Assembly: GCA_942492935.1 (NCBI GenBank)
Contig: OW818654.1
Span: 248,001-312,000, forward strand
Source: JANJUO01 sp942492935
GTDB lineage: Bacteria > Bacteroidota > Ignavibacteria > Kapaibacteriales > UBA2268
Direction of reading: 5' to 3'
Length of the DNA stretch: 64,000 bases
Under the pieces are notes generated by a model. The model saw only the letters and a list, made by a program, of their open reading frames with translations, ran no database searches and was not told the DNA's origin. Below are positions 33,169 to 42,632 of the stretch, one piece after another (positions within the stretch are counted from its first letter, which is position 1; each line of letters begins with the position of its first letter). Both the position numbers and the translations under genes were made by a program.

Positions 33169-33909
33169 ATGTATAATAATTTAATCACAGATAATATATA
33201 TTCACTTTACAAACTCATAAATTCTAATTGTGATGGACAATATTATAATAATATTCAATATGAAGTTGTAAAAAATGATAAATATATATTCCCAAATTCC
33301 ATTTTCAATATCAAAACAGATTCTACAAATGATGAAATCTTATTTCATAAATTGCAAAATCTAATAAAAATAAACGAATATCCTAATAAATTAATTGCAG
33401 TTCTTCAAAATATTACACCACATTTCATTGAATTATTTCTTAATGAAGGATATAATATTGAAATTCAGAATGGGATGATTATAGATTTAGATGAAATAAT
33501 TGATGTAAACACAAACATAATTGAAGTTAATGAAATTTCATACAATGAATTAGAAGAATGGGGAAAAATAACTTCTGAATGTTTTTTTGATGGAAAATTA
33601 ATAAATATTGAGCAATTAAGAATAATATTCAATATTCCGCAAATAAAATTATGGATAGCAAAATCTGATGGAGAATTCTTAGGTGCTTCAATGACATATA
33701 CAACAAGTGATGTTGTTGGTTTGCATTTTGTTGGAGTACCGCAAAAAAGTAGAAATAAAGGCATAGGCAAATTAATTAGTTCAATACCACTTTACTACTA
33801 CAAACAATTGGGCTATAAATATGGAGTATTAAGAGCAAGCAAATTAGGTTATCCTGTATATTGTAGAATAGGATTCAAAGAATCGCTAATATTTGCAATT
33901 ATAAGTTGA
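33169..33909 (+). CDS. GNAT-family N-acetyltransferase
   Basis: 246 residues. The C-terminal half carries the GNAT acetyl-CoA-binding motif A: VVGLHFVGVPQKSRNKGIGK (Q/R-x-x-G-x-G/A form), followed by a helix and a GYPVYCRIGFKES beta-strand block, typical of the end of the fold. The N-terminal half is less conserved and AT-rich (many Asn/Ile). Substrate unknown. It starts 33 nt from the frameshifted gene on the opposite strand; the two are divergent. Confidence 0.82.
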   Translation: MYNNLITDNIYSLYKLINSNCDGQYYNNIQYEVVKNDKYIFPNSIFNIKTDSTNDEILFHKLQNLIKINEYPNKLIAVLQNITPHFIELFLNEGYNIEIQNGMIIDLDEIIDVNTNIIEVNEISYNELEEWGKITSECFFDGKLINIEQLRIIFNIPQIKLWIAKSDGEFLGASMTYTTSDVVGLHFVGVPQKSRNKGIGKLISSIPLYYYKQLGYKYGVLRASKLGYPVYCRIGFKESLIFAIIS

Positions 33910-34064
33910 GAATATGTATAAATAAAATAAAGTCTTGTTGAAAAACAAGCCATTAAATGACATCAGATTAGAAATGCCAGGCAATTATTTTCGAGGCAAC
34001 TTTACAAAGACAAGAAAACCAGAATTATGGAAAATATATAATACGATTCGTGAGGTTGATATAA

Positions 34065-34095
34065 AAATACCATTCCCGTTATGAGAATGGTATTT
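34065..34095. terminator. Bidirectional terminator-like hairpin
   Basis: AAATACCATTC at 34065-34075 pairs perfectly with GAATGGTATTT at 34085-34095. It lies between the convergent GNAT and M13 peptidase genes and can serve both strands. Confidence 0.6.
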
Positions 34096-34123
34096 ATTAG
34101 TTTCTATTCTTTATTGAAATCTA

Positions 34124-36181
34124 TTACCAAATTAATGCTCTTTTTTCTGGAGCAACATACAATTTATTGTTTGGTTTCACACCAAATGCTTCGTAAAATT
34201 CAGGTATATTAACTAATCCGCCATTAACTCTGTTTTCCCCAGGTGAATGAACGTCTTCTTTTAATCTTCTCATTAATTCTTCATCTCTAATGTTTTGTCT
34301 CCAAACTTGTGAATATGAAATGAAAAATCTTTGAAGTGGTGTAAAATTATCAACCTTTGGAGTATTTAAATTATTTTTTGTTGCTTTGCGTAAAGCTGTC
34401 AATGATAAAGTAAGTCCGCCAAAATCGGCAATATTTTCACCAAGTGTAAGTTCACCATTAACTGTTAAACCATTAACTGATTTATATCCGTTAAATTGGT
34501 CAACAAGAACTTTTGTTTTTTCTTTGAATTTTTGTGCATCTTCTTCTGTCCACCAATCTGAAAGATTTCCTTTTGAATCAAATTGTCTGCCTTGGTCGTC
34601 AAAACCATGAGTCATTTCATGTCCAATAACAACGCCAATTGCACCATAATTAACAGCATCATCAGCATCTAAATAGAAAAATGGTGGCTGAAGAATAGCT
34701 GCTGGGAATACGATTTCATTCATATTTGGGCTGTAGTATGCGTTTACAGTTTGCGGACTCATACCCCATTCTTCACGGTCAACAGGTTTTCCAATTTTGT
34801 CAAGATTTTTCTTAAATTCAAAAATACTTGAATTAATAACATTTTGCAAATATGAATCACGGCTAACTTGTAAATTAGAGTAATCAATCCATTTATCTGG
34901 ATAACCAATTTTTACATTCATTGTGTTTAATTTTTCAAGTGCTTTTTGTTTTGTAGCATCAGTCATCCAAGTAAGTTTTTTGATATGGTCAGCAAGTGCT
35001 AAGTCCAAATTTTCTACCAATTTCAACATTCTTTGTTTAGCTTCAGGTGGGAAATACTTTTCTACATAAATTTGACCAACTGCTTCGCCAAGAGAACTAC
35101 TTGTATTATCAAGAACTCTTTTCCATCTTTCACGCAATTGTTGACTACCAGTAAGAACTTTACCATAAAAAGCAAAGTTTTCTTCAACAAAAGAATTATT
35201 TAAATAAGGTGCCGCATTGTGAAGTACATTCCATTGAAGATAAATTTTCCAATCATTAATTGATAATTCTTTTAATAATTTTGCAGCATCTGTAAAGAAT
35301 TGTGGCTGACCAACATTAATGCCGTCATTATTTTTTAAGCCAATACCATCAAAATATAAGTTCCAATTAAATTCTGGAGTTAATTTTTGTAAATCAGCAA
35401 TAGCCATTTTATTATAATTTAGATTTGGGTCTCTCAAATCAAGACGTGAACGTGAAGATTTTGCAAGTTTAGTTTCGATATTCATAATAATATCAGCATT
35501 TTTCTTTGCAGTTGCTTCATCATTATTCATCAATTTAAACATATTTTGCAAATGAGAATAATAAGCAGTACGAATTGTTTTTGAACGTTCATCATCATTC
35601 AAATAATAGTCTCTATCAGGTAAGTTCAAACCACCTTGATATAGATTAGGAATTATCATTTCAGAATTTTTATCATCTTGACCACCATAAAAATAGAAGA
35701 ATGGATAAAAACCAGTTGTGGTAAGATAAGCCATTTCTTTAACTAATTCATCAACATTTGTGATTTTGTTAATTCTATCCATAAGTGGAGTTAGATTTTT
35801 AATTCCTTCGCTTTCTATTTTATTTGTATCCATACCCGAAGCATAGAAATCACCAATTTTTCGCCAATTTTCATTTCCCTTATGTTTATCAGAAAAAGCA
35901 GCTTCTTCAAAAAGTTCTTTCAATTTTTTCTGATTTTCCAAATTAAGAACATTGAAAGCACCCCAACGTGATTCTTCAGGTGGTATTGGATTATTTTTCA
36001 TCCAACCGCCATTTACGTAACGGAAAAAGTCATCACCTGGAGCTAAAGTGGTATCGAAATTTGCGATTTCGATTGCAGGTGTGGTATTTGCATTAGATTT
36101 CTTTTCCAATTTATTGCACCCTGTAAATAATAAAACAGCTACGATTGTAACTGCAAAAATTTGAGAGAATATTCTCATCAT
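34124..36181 (-). CDS. M13-family zinc metallopeptidase lipoprotein (PepO/neprilysin-like)
   Basis: Extracytoplasmic oligopeptidase, 685 residues from the ATG at 36181. The N terminus has a lipoprotein signal (VAVLLFTGC). The M13_N region includes FFRYVNGGWMKNNPIPP. The catalytic region has NAYYSPNMNEIVFPAAILQP, the zinc site VVIGHEMTHGFDDQG (about residue 520), GENIADFGGL supplying the third ligand, and the C-terminal ending that reads KRALIW. An extension to 36298 would put 39 hydrophobic residues before the signal peptide and is rejected. Such enzymes degrade peptides up to about 40 residues. The gene is monocistronic. Confidence 0.93.
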   Translation of the reverse strand: MMRIFSQIFAVTIVAVLLFTGCNKLEKKSNANTTPAIEIANFDTTLAPGDDFFRYVNGGWMKNNPIPPEESRWGAFNVLNLENQKKLKELFEEAAFSDKHKGNENWRKIGDFYASGMDTNKIESEGIKNLTPLMDRINKITNVDELVKEMAYLTTTGFYPFFYFYGGQDDKNSEMIIPNLYQGGLNLPDRDYYLNDDERSKTIRTAYYSHLQNMFKLMNNDEATAKKNADIIMNIETKLAKSSRSRLDLRDPNLNYNKMAIADLQKLTPEFNWNLYFDGIGLKNNDGINVGQPQFFTDAAKLLKELSINDWKIYLQWNVLHNAAPYLNNSFVEENFAFYGKVLTGSQQLRERWKRVLDNTSSSLGEAVGQIYVEKYFPPEAKQRMLKLVENLDLALADHIKKLTWMTDATKQKALEKLNTMNVKIGYPDKWIDYSNLQVSRDSYLQNVINSSIFEFKKNLDKIGKPVDREEWGMSPQTVNAYYSPNMNEIVFPAAILQPPFFYLDADDAVNYGAIGVVIGHEMTHGFDDQGRQFDSKGNLSDWWTEEDAQKFKEKTKVLVDQFNGYKSVNGLTVNGELTLGENIADFGGLTLSLTALRKATKNNLNTPKVDNFTPLQRFFISYSQVWRQNIRDEELMRRLKEDVHSPGENRVNGGLVNIPEFYEAFGVKPNNKLYVAPEKRALIW

Positions 36182-36344
36182 AACCCTATCAAAATTAATA
36201 TAAAACATTAATACAAAAATAAGCATAAAATTGATACTTATTATCAATTCTATTACGAATTTTGCTGAAATCAGTTTCAAATTTTTCAAAATAATCAAAA
36301 TTACACATTAGTAATCGCTTTTTTCAAGTAGGGGCAGGTAGGGA

Positions 36345-36634
36345 CTGGTATGTTTATTTTGATAGTACTTTAATGATAAAATTTCTACATTTTATTAAAA
36401 TATCACGTAGTGATTGCATTATGGTAACACGTATTAATCAAAACAGTTATTTATCACGTAGTGATTATATTATAGCAACTCAATAAATTACAAAATTTTA
36501 CCATAATTTAATCACTACGTGATAAAGAATTATGTAGCAATTCACTTGTTACCATAATTTAATCACTACGTGATAAAAATTAAAACTTGCAGGAAAAATA
36601 TTTGCCATTTCCCCTACAGAATAAACATACCGGG
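36345..36634. repeat. Palindrome-bearing MITE-like element, copy 2
   Basis: About 290 bp, non-coding. Terminal inverted repeats: CTGGTATGTTTATTTTG (36345-36361) and CAGAATAAACATACCGGG (36617-36634). Units: forward at 36401-36429 and 36451-36479, reverse at 36498-36526 and 36549-36577. The reverse units are identical to each other over 29 bp and complementary to the forward ones, so the element can fold into one long hairpin. Its reverse complement aligns with 22691-22970. Confidence 0.82.
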
Positions 36635-36980
36635 TAGCGACCTATCATTAAAAAGACCTATCGATACAAATGATTTTGAATATTCTAACAAAATCTTGAT
36701 GGGAATTTCAAGGAAGAAAAAAAACAAAAATTTCTTTTTTTAGAAATGGCTGATTTGTTGTGATTTTCTTTATGGGAATTACAAACCAATTTAAGCAAAT
36801 GAAATGATTGCAAACAATTTTCCATGCAAATACAACATGGATTAAATCATTGTAACTAAAATTTTTCGAAACAAGCTACAATAATATCTTATTGTATTGA
36901 AACAAATATATAAAGTAGAATATTTATTGAATGACCCACTCAAATTTTTGAATTAAATAACTTATCCAATATCAAAAAAA
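36635..36980. other. Non-coding spacer
   Basis: No gene is seen. An A-rich tract lies at about 36715-36730; no strong hairpin or promoter was recognised. Confidence 0.4.
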
Positions 36981-37910
36981 TTAAGCATCTAACAATAATC
37001 TTACAACGTCTAATAATTCACCAATTTGCGGTTTAGTAAGCTGTGCATCTGCACCAACTGACTCACCTTTATGCAACACATCTTTTGAAACTATAGATGA
37101 AAAAATTACTACCGGTAAGTTTCCTAATTTTTGTGAATCCTTAATTAATTTTGTCAAAGTGTATCCATCCATTCTCGGCATTTCAATATCAGTTATAAAT
37201 AAATTCACAATATCACTAATATTTTCACCTTCCGTTACTCTTTTTTCAATTTCTTGCATTGCTTCCCATGCTGCAAGTCCATCGTTAAAACTAACCACAT
37301 CAAAACCAGCTTTTATCAATCTGTCTGTAATCATTTTACGAATTACGACAGAATCCTCAGCTGTATAAATATGGTATTTTTTATCAACAACTTTATAAGG
37401 TTGTGAGCCATCAATAGCACTTGTTGGGTCTATATCTGCAATAATTTTTTCAACATCAAGCATTAGAATATGCTTGTTTTGATATGCAATTAAACCGATA
37501 ATAGAAGATTTTTCAGGGTCGAATTCCTGCATTGTATCAGGTGAAATAATATCATTCCAAGAAATTCGATGTATTCGTTGAACATCATGAACAATAAATC
37601 CAACTCTAACTTTATTAAATTCAGCAATTATCATCTTTCTTTCTGCAGAATGATTTGGAGTATTATAAAGGAATTTACAAATATCAACGGCAGGGATAAT
37701 CTGTCCCCTTAAATTGAATACACCATAAACAGTATTTGGCATATTTGGCATTTTGGTTAAAGCAGGCATTCTGATAATTTCACGTACTTTTGCAACATTG
37801 ATACCAAATGATTGAGTTTGTTCAGTTTTGCTTTTATCTAAATATTTCAGAATAAATTCAACAACTTCAAGTTCATTTGTTCCAGATTCAAGTAAAATAT
37901 TTGTTTTCAT
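36981..37910 (-). CDS. cheV: Chemotaxis protein CheV (CheW-receiver fusion)
   Basis: 309 residues. An N-terminal CheW-like domain (VREIIRMPALTKMPNMPNTV, VYGVFNLRGQIIPAVDICKF) is followed by a receiver domain from about residue 178 with the phospho-acceptor in LFITDIEMPRMDGYT (about residue 240), the VVIFSSIVS threonine/serine position and a conserved lysine in QLTKPQIGE. CheV couples receptors to CheA and is thought to act in adaptation or as a phosphate sink. The ATG at 37910 is preferred over an upstream start at 37964, which encodes an unlikely hydrophobic leader. It stands alone, 8 kb from cheW. Confidence 0.93.
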   Translation of the reverse strand: MKTNILLESGTNELEVVEFILKYLDKSKTEQTQSFGINVAKVREIIRMPALTKMPNMPNTVYGVFNLRGQIIPAVDICKFLYNTPNHSAERKMIIAEFNKVRVGFIVHDVQRIHRISWNDIISPDTMQEFDPEKSSIIGLIAYQNKHILMLDVEKIIADIDPTSAIDGSQPYKVVDKKYHIYTAEDSVVIRKMITDRLIKAGFDVVSFNDGLAAWEAMQEIEKRVTEGENISDIVNLFITDIEMPRMDGYTLTKLIKDSQKLGNLPVVIFSSIVSKDVLHKGESVGADAQLTKPQIGELLDVVRLLLDA

Positions 37911-38054
37911 TATAATTTCATTATTTCTTAAAAAAAAACATTTTTTAGCAATTAAAATTAGCATTAATTATTATTATTTCAAAATAATATTAATTCATAA
38001 TTGATTTTTTTAAAATAAAATTTTGTTTTTTTTTAACATTAAGTAATAAGTACG

Positions 38055-38062
38055 TAATTTTG
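38055..38062 (+). promoter_or_regulatory. Possible -7 element upstream of the guanylyltransferase gene
   Basis: TAATTTTG matches TAnnTTTG 36 nt before the start codon. The upstream TTTG at 38022-38025 is 29 nt away, too far for the consensus, so support is partial. Confidence 0.35.
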
Positions 38063-38097
38063 TAATTCGTATAAATCCAAAATAGGACAAAATACTT

Positions 38098-39189
38098 ATG
38101 AAAAAAGTTGCAGTAATAATGGCAGGTGGTTTGGGTGCAAAGTTTTGGCCCAGAAGTACCGAGAAATTGCCAAAACAATTTACCCACACAATGGGCGAAG
38201 GAACTCTCCTTCAAAATACATATTCGAGATTGTTGCAAGCATTTGACAAGCAAGATATTTATATAGTTACTGCATTCAAATTTCAAAGTATAGTGAAGGA
38301 GCAAATCCCTGCAATCTCAGACGATAATTTAATTTTTGAACCATTTGGAAGACATACTGCTCCTTGTATAGCACTCGCAAGTTTGTATTTGACAAATAAA
38401 GGTATAAGCCCAGAAACTGTAATGTGTGTGTTTCCATCTGACCATATCATTTCAAATATTGGTGAATTTGTTCATAGTATCGAAACGGCTTCAAAACTTG
38501 CTTACCAAAAAAATGCAATTGTTACTATTGGAATTCCTCCTACAAGACCTGAAACTGAATATGGATATATTCAAATCGTACTTGATTCGTCTAATATAGA
38601 AGATTTTTATAGTGCGGGGGTAAGAGTTGCAAATACTTTTGCCGAAAAGCCAGATAGAGGCACAGCAGGAAGGTTTATTGATTCAGGTGACTTTATGTGG
38701 AATAGCGGAATGTTCGTATGGCGAATTGATTTGTTTGATTTTTTATTTGAGAAATATTTGCCTCATTATGCAGATAAATTCAATACTTTGAAAAGATTTT
38801 TTGGTAAAGAAGGATATGTTGAGGAATTAAAATATGTTTACAAACAAATAAATCCTTTATCTCTTGACTATGGAATTTTAGAAAAAGCTGATAATGTTTT
38901 TTGCATACAATCAACTTTCTTTTGGAGTGATTTGGGTAATTGGGATGAATTATACAGACTATCGTTAAAAGATGCAAACAATAATGTACTTGAAGGTGAT
39001 ATAATTTCAATTAATAATATTAATTCAATGATAATATCTCAAAGCGGTAAATTTGTTGGTGTGGTTGGAATGAATGATGTAATTGTTATTGACACAGACG
39101 AGGCAATCCTAATATGCAAAAGAGGAGAATCAGACGATGTACAAGAAATTGTTGATTTATTACGCAGAAAACATATTCATAAATTTTAA
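38098..39189 (+). CDS. manC: Mannose-1-phosphate guanylyltransferase
   Basis: Makes GDP-mannose from mannose-1-phosphate and GTP for cell-surface sugars; 363 residues, the length of the single-domain enzyme without the isomerase half. Motifs: AGGLGAKFWPRSTEKLPKQF at the N terminus (nucleotide-binding loop; the usual GxGxRFWP has K here instead of R), FPSDHII, FAEKPDRGTA, and FMWNSGMFVWR. Followed after 19 nt by the lysine-rich frame, so the two may be co-transcribed. Confidence 0.9.
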   Translation: MKKVAVIMAGGLGAKFWPRSTEKLPKQFTHTMGEGTLLQNTYSRLLQAFDKQDIYIVTAFKFQSIVKEQIPAISDDNLIFEPFGRHTAPCIALASLYLTNKGISPETVMCVFPSDHIISNIGEFVHSIETASKLAYQKNAIVTIGIPPTRPETEYGYIQIVLDSSNIEDFYSAGVRVANTFAEKPDRGTAGRFIDSGDFMWNSGMFVWRIDLFDFLFEKYLPHYADKFNTLKRFFGKEGYVEELKYVYKQINPLSLDYGILEKADNVFCIQSTFFWSDLGNWDELYRLSLKDANNNVLEGDIISINNINSMIISQSGKFVGVVGMNDVIVIDTDEAILICKRGESDDVQEIVDLLRRKHIHKF

Positions 39190-39208
39190 TAATTAAATTA
39201 ATATAAAT

Positions 39209-40627
39209 ATGCCAAGAAGAAAAGCATTAAAAGAAGATGAAAAACTAAATGAAGTTAAGCAGATTTTGGATAAATCTACTGTATCTATTGTTGTGGAAAA
39301 TGAATCAAATGAAAAAATTGATATAAATTCTAATATTAAAAAAGAAAATGCCACTAAAAAAGCATCATCAAAGAAGAAAAATATTCCGAAAAATAATGAT
39401 TTGAATCAAAATAATGATGTTTTAAAGGTAGAACCTGCAAAGGAAATTGTTGAAAAAAATATATCAATTAAACAAAAAGCCAGAATTAATGATTCTAAAA
39501 AAGCAAAAGCTGCAAAAGAGAAATCTGTTGAGAAAATTGCTGAAAAAGTAAATATTGAAAAGGAAACTTTAATTTCCGAAAATACCAAAGTTGTTGATAT
39601 AGAAGTTCCCAAAGTTGTAGTTGATGAAGTTCAAGTATTAGATTTATCACAAGTGAAGTCAAACTTAAATTTAACTTCTCCTACGAATAAAAAATCTAAA
39701 TCAAAAAGTAGTAAAAAAATAATTGAAAAAGATAAGAAAGATAAGATTGAGCCAATCAAAGATGAAATTATTGTAGTAAAAGAAGAACCAATCGAGATTG
39801 TTTTAAAAGAAAATGTCATTGAGATTATTGAAATACCTCCAACTAAAGAACCTATTGAAAGTGTTCCTGCAATTCCATCAAAAAATGCACTTAGAAAAGC
39901 AAGAATAAAAGAAGCTAAAAAAGCAAAAAAACTTAATTTACAAAAGCAAATTGAGTTAGAAAAGAACAATGTTGCTGAAGTTATTGATTTACCAAAAGAA
40001 CCGATTGGTCAAATATTGGAAGATAAAATCAATATCGATAAAGTTGAAAGTAAAATAAATGATGGTATTAAAGATGAGAAAATTCAAGATGAATCTATTA
40101 ATTCTATACCAACTTTTAAAGAAGTAATTGAAAAAAAATCTAAGTCGAAGAATAAGAAACAATCAAAGAAATCAATTCAGCCAATTCAAAAAGAACAAAT
40201 TCCTCCTGAAATTGATATTAATAAAAAAGCAGTTCAGGTAATAAAAGAAGTTTTACCTGAAATATTAATTGAAAATGCAGAAATAAAATCTGACGGTGAT
40301 TCAGATGAACAATATATTGTAATTGACCTAAATAAAAAACTAAGTATAAATCCAGTTTTTAATGCAAATCAAATTGTTGAAGCCGAAAATCAAGATGATG
40401 AAAATCAAATTGAGACCATTGATGAAATTATTCCTATTGAAATTACTCCAGAAACTACCGAAATTGCAGAAAAACCAAGGTCTAAGAATTATAAAAAGAA
40501 TCAAAAACGAAAATTAGCTATCAGAAAAGCAAAAGAACTTGAGCAATTAAATAAAGCTGAATTGTTAAAAGCTGAAGCTGCAAAATTAGCTGAAGATGAG
40601 CTGAAAAAAATGTTATTCAAGTTATAG
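39209..40627 (+). CDS. Lysine-rich low-complexity protein, probably the N-terminal part of a TilS fusion
   Basis: 472 residues, about a quarter Lys, with Glu, Ile and Asn; no folded domain is recognised. Related basic motifs recur (KQKARINDSKKAKAAK, LRKARIKEAKKAKKL, KRKLAIRKAKELE). The frame ends soon after an A7 run at 40604-40610 (GAG CTG AAA AAA ATG). Shifting back one base there opens a frame that runs without a stop into the tilS frame ending at 42615, giving about 1,135 residues in all. No start codon with a clear ribosome binding site for a separate tilS is evident. See findings for the error and frameshift alternatives. Confidence 0.75.
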   Translation: MPRRKALKEDEKLNEVKQILDKSTVSIVVENESNEKIDINSNIKKENATKKASSKKKNIPKNNDLNQNNDVLKVEPAKEIVEKNISIKQKARINDSKKAKAAKEKSVEKIAEKVNIEKETLISENTKVVDIEVPKVVVDEVQVLDLSQVKSNLNLTSPTNKKSKSKSSKKIIEKDKKDKIEPIKDEIIVVKEEPIEIVLKENVIEIIEIPPTKEPIESVPAIPSKNALRKARIKEAKKAKKLNLQKQIELEKNNVAEVIDLPKEPIGQILEDKINIDKVESKINDGIKDEKIQDESINSIPTFKEVIEKKSKSKNKKQSKKSIQPIQKEQIPPEIDINKKAVQVIKEVLPEILIENAEIKSDGDSDEQYIVIDLNKKLSINPVFNANQIVEAENQDDENQIETIDEIIPIEITPETTEIAEKPRSKNYKKNQKRKLAIRKAKELEQLNKAELLKAEAAKLAEDELKKMLFKL

Positions 40628-40890
40628 ATCCGGTTGCAAAGCAACAAACTCCGCAAGAAGTTAAACCTGTTATACAACAACAAAATCAGAAAGAAATCAA
40701 ACCCGTTGTAAAGCAACAAACTCCGCAAGAGATTAAACCTGTTACACAACAACAAAATCAGAAAGAAATCAAACCCGTTGTAAAGCAACAAACTCCGCAA
40801 GAGATTAAACCTGTTACACAACAACAAACTCAGAAAGAAATTAAACCGGTTGTAAAGCAACAAAATCAACAGGGTATAAAGCAAGTTGCT
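40627..40890 (+). repeat. 72-bp tandem repeats, coding in the tilS frame
   Basis: Three 72-bp units at 40627-40698, 40699-40770 and 40771-40842 plus a partial fourth. They encode KPVVKQQTPQEI and KPVTQQQNQKEI, two related dodecapeptides per unit, in the frame continuous with tilS. Confidence 0.85.
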
Positions 40891-40905
40891 AAACATGAAA
40901 ATCAA

Positions 40906-42615
40906 TTGGATAACTCATTTGATGATGTAAAAAACATATCGAAATCTGATATTGGTATTGACATTTCAGAAAATACAGCAAAATATATATCGAAATTAGA
41001 AAAAGATATTATACCTGTAAGTATGATAGAAAGTAAAGACATAAGTGCTGTAAAAATTAATGTTTCAGCCAAACCACATAAACAAAATCAGATTTTAAAT
41101 TTAAATGAAAAAAAGCAAATTGAAAAACGCAGAACTTCATTAAAAAGATTAATACCTGACCATTCGATAATTCCTCAAAATAGACTTTTAACAATTACCG
41201 AGAAAAATAATTCTATTATTAATAATGCTATCTCTAAAGTCGATGATTTTTTAAGAAAAGAGTTGTTTATAGAAAGTGGAATGAAATTTATTCTTGCAGT
41301 AAGTGGCGGAGTTGATTCGGTTGTATTGTTGGATATTATGGCACAACTTGCTTCTAAATATTTTATGACTTTATATGTATCGCATTTTAATCATAATTTG
41401 CGTGGTGAAAATTCAAAAAAAGATGAGCAATTTGTAAAATCACTTGCAGAAACATATAAGTTGAATTATTATCATTCATCAGGAAATGTAAAGCAATATT
41501 CTGAGAAAAATTCGCTAAGTATCGAACATTCTGCTCGTACTTTAAGATATAATTTTTACGAAAGAACAGCACGTACAATTAATGCTGATTTCGTTGCTTC
41601 AGCACATAATGCTAATGATTCAGCCGAAACATTTTTAATTAACTTAATGCGTGGTGCTGGCTTAACTGGATTGAGCGGAATACCATCGAAAAGACAATTA
41701 GTTAAAAATGTATTAATTGTAAGACCATTAATTAATTTTAAAAAAGCTGAAATTATTGAGTATGCAAAAGAAAGAAATTTGAAATGGCGAGAAGATGAAT
41801 CGAATGCTCTTATGAATTATACAAGAAATAAAGTACGTTTAGATTTATTACCTAAATTGATGAATGATTATAACCCTTCAATTATTGATACTCTTAATAG
41901 AACTTCTCGATTAATTCAGGCAGCAGATTCAATAGTTGATGATATTGTAAGAAAGAATTTACCAAATATAGTTGGTGATATAACAACCGAAAGATTTTAT
42001 TTGAAAATACCAACTTTACAAACTTTTGATGAATTTATTCAAGGCGAGTTAATTCAGGCATCTATGCAAAAGTATTTCCGCTCACAATCATTAAATCTCA
42101 ATACTATTGATAGAATAATTTCGCTTCTTAATTCGCATACAGGTAGCATAGCCGAAATTAATAATAACTATTTAGTTTTAAGAGATAGGGATTATTTGAT
42201 ATTTTCAAAGAAAACAGTTGATGTAGATATTAATCAAAGAATTAATAAAACAGGTGAATTTAAAATTGGTAAATTCAAACTAATTTTAAAAGAAGTAAAG
42301 CGTTCTGAAGTTAAATTTACTAATGACCCAAGAATTGAATATTTAGACTGGGAATTGTTGCCTAATTTTCTTGAAGTAAGAAATTGGCAGCAAGGCGATA
42401 CATTTCAGCCACTTGGTATGGGTACACAAAAAGTAAGTGATTATCTGACCAATATCAAAATTCCTTTGATAGATAAGCCAAAAGTTCTTGTTTTGACAAA
42501 TAAATCCGAAATTATTTGGTTGATTGGTTTAAGATTGAGCGAAGTATTTAAGGTTACTCCTGAAACTAACAGAATAATTTCAGCAGAAATAAAATTAATA
42601 AACGAGCAAAAATAA
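40906..42615 (+). CDS. tilS: tRNA(Ile)-lysidine synthase TilS
   Basis: ATP-dependent enzyme that converts cytidine-34 of tRNA-Ile(CAU) to lysidine so that it reads AUA; essential in most bacteria. The PP-loop SGGVDS is at 41302-41319, followed by HFNHNLRGENSKKDEQF, SIEHSARTLRYNF and ADFVASAHNANDSAETFL. The C-terminal TilS domain includes VRNWQQGDTFQPLGMGTQKV and SDYLTNIKIP. The true start is unclear: the frame is open from 40604. TTG 40906, ATG 41023 and ATG 41281 are possible starts, but none has a good ribosome binding site. The normal enzyme core begins near 41215. Confidence 0.9.
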   Translation: MDNSFDDVKNISKSDIGIDISENTAKYISKLEKDIIPVSMIESKDISAVKINVSAKPHKQNQILNLNEKKQIEKRRTSLKRLIPDHSIIPQNRLLTITEKNNSIINNAISKVDDFLRKELFIESGMKFILAVSGGVDSVVLLDIMAQLASKYFMTLYVSHFNHNLRGENSKKDEQFVKSLAETYKLNYYHSSGNVKQYSEKNSLSIEHSARTLRYNFYERTARTINADFVASAHNANDSAETFLINLMRGAGLTGLSGIPSKRQLVKNVLIVRPLINFKKAEIIEYAKERNLKWREDESNALMNYTRNKVRLDLLPKLMNDYNPSIIDTLNRTSRLIQAADSIVDDIVRKNLPNIVGDITTERFYLKIPTLQTFDEFIQGELIQASMQKYFRSQSLNLNTIDRIISLLNSHTGSIAEINNNYLVLRDRDYLIFSKKTVDVDINQRINKTGEFKIGKFKLILKEVKRSEVKFTNDPRIEYLDWELLPNFLEVRNWQQGDTFQPLGMGTQKVSDYLTNIKIPLIDKPKVLVLTNKSEIIWLIGLRLSEVFKVTPETNRIISAEIKLINEQK

Positions 42616-42632
42616 ATTTGATAGGAATGTAT

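Noticed and set aside
33974..34084. 36-codon frame (MPGNYFRGNFTKTRKPELW...) between the GNAT and M13 genes
   Set aside because: It ends inside a terminator hairpin, has no ribosome binding site and no family I recognise. It could be a gene remnant but cannot be supported.
36182..36298. 39-residue hydrophobic extension of the M13 peptidase
   Set aside because: The lipoprotein signal peptide begins at the ATG at 36181 and the upstream codons have no ribosome binding site.
36401..36577. CRISPR-like array of about 29-bp units spaced by about 50 bp
   Set aside because: Two units are forward and two are inverted, spacers are of unequal length and AT-rich, and there is no cas gene nearby. The order is explained by an inverted-repeat mobile element.
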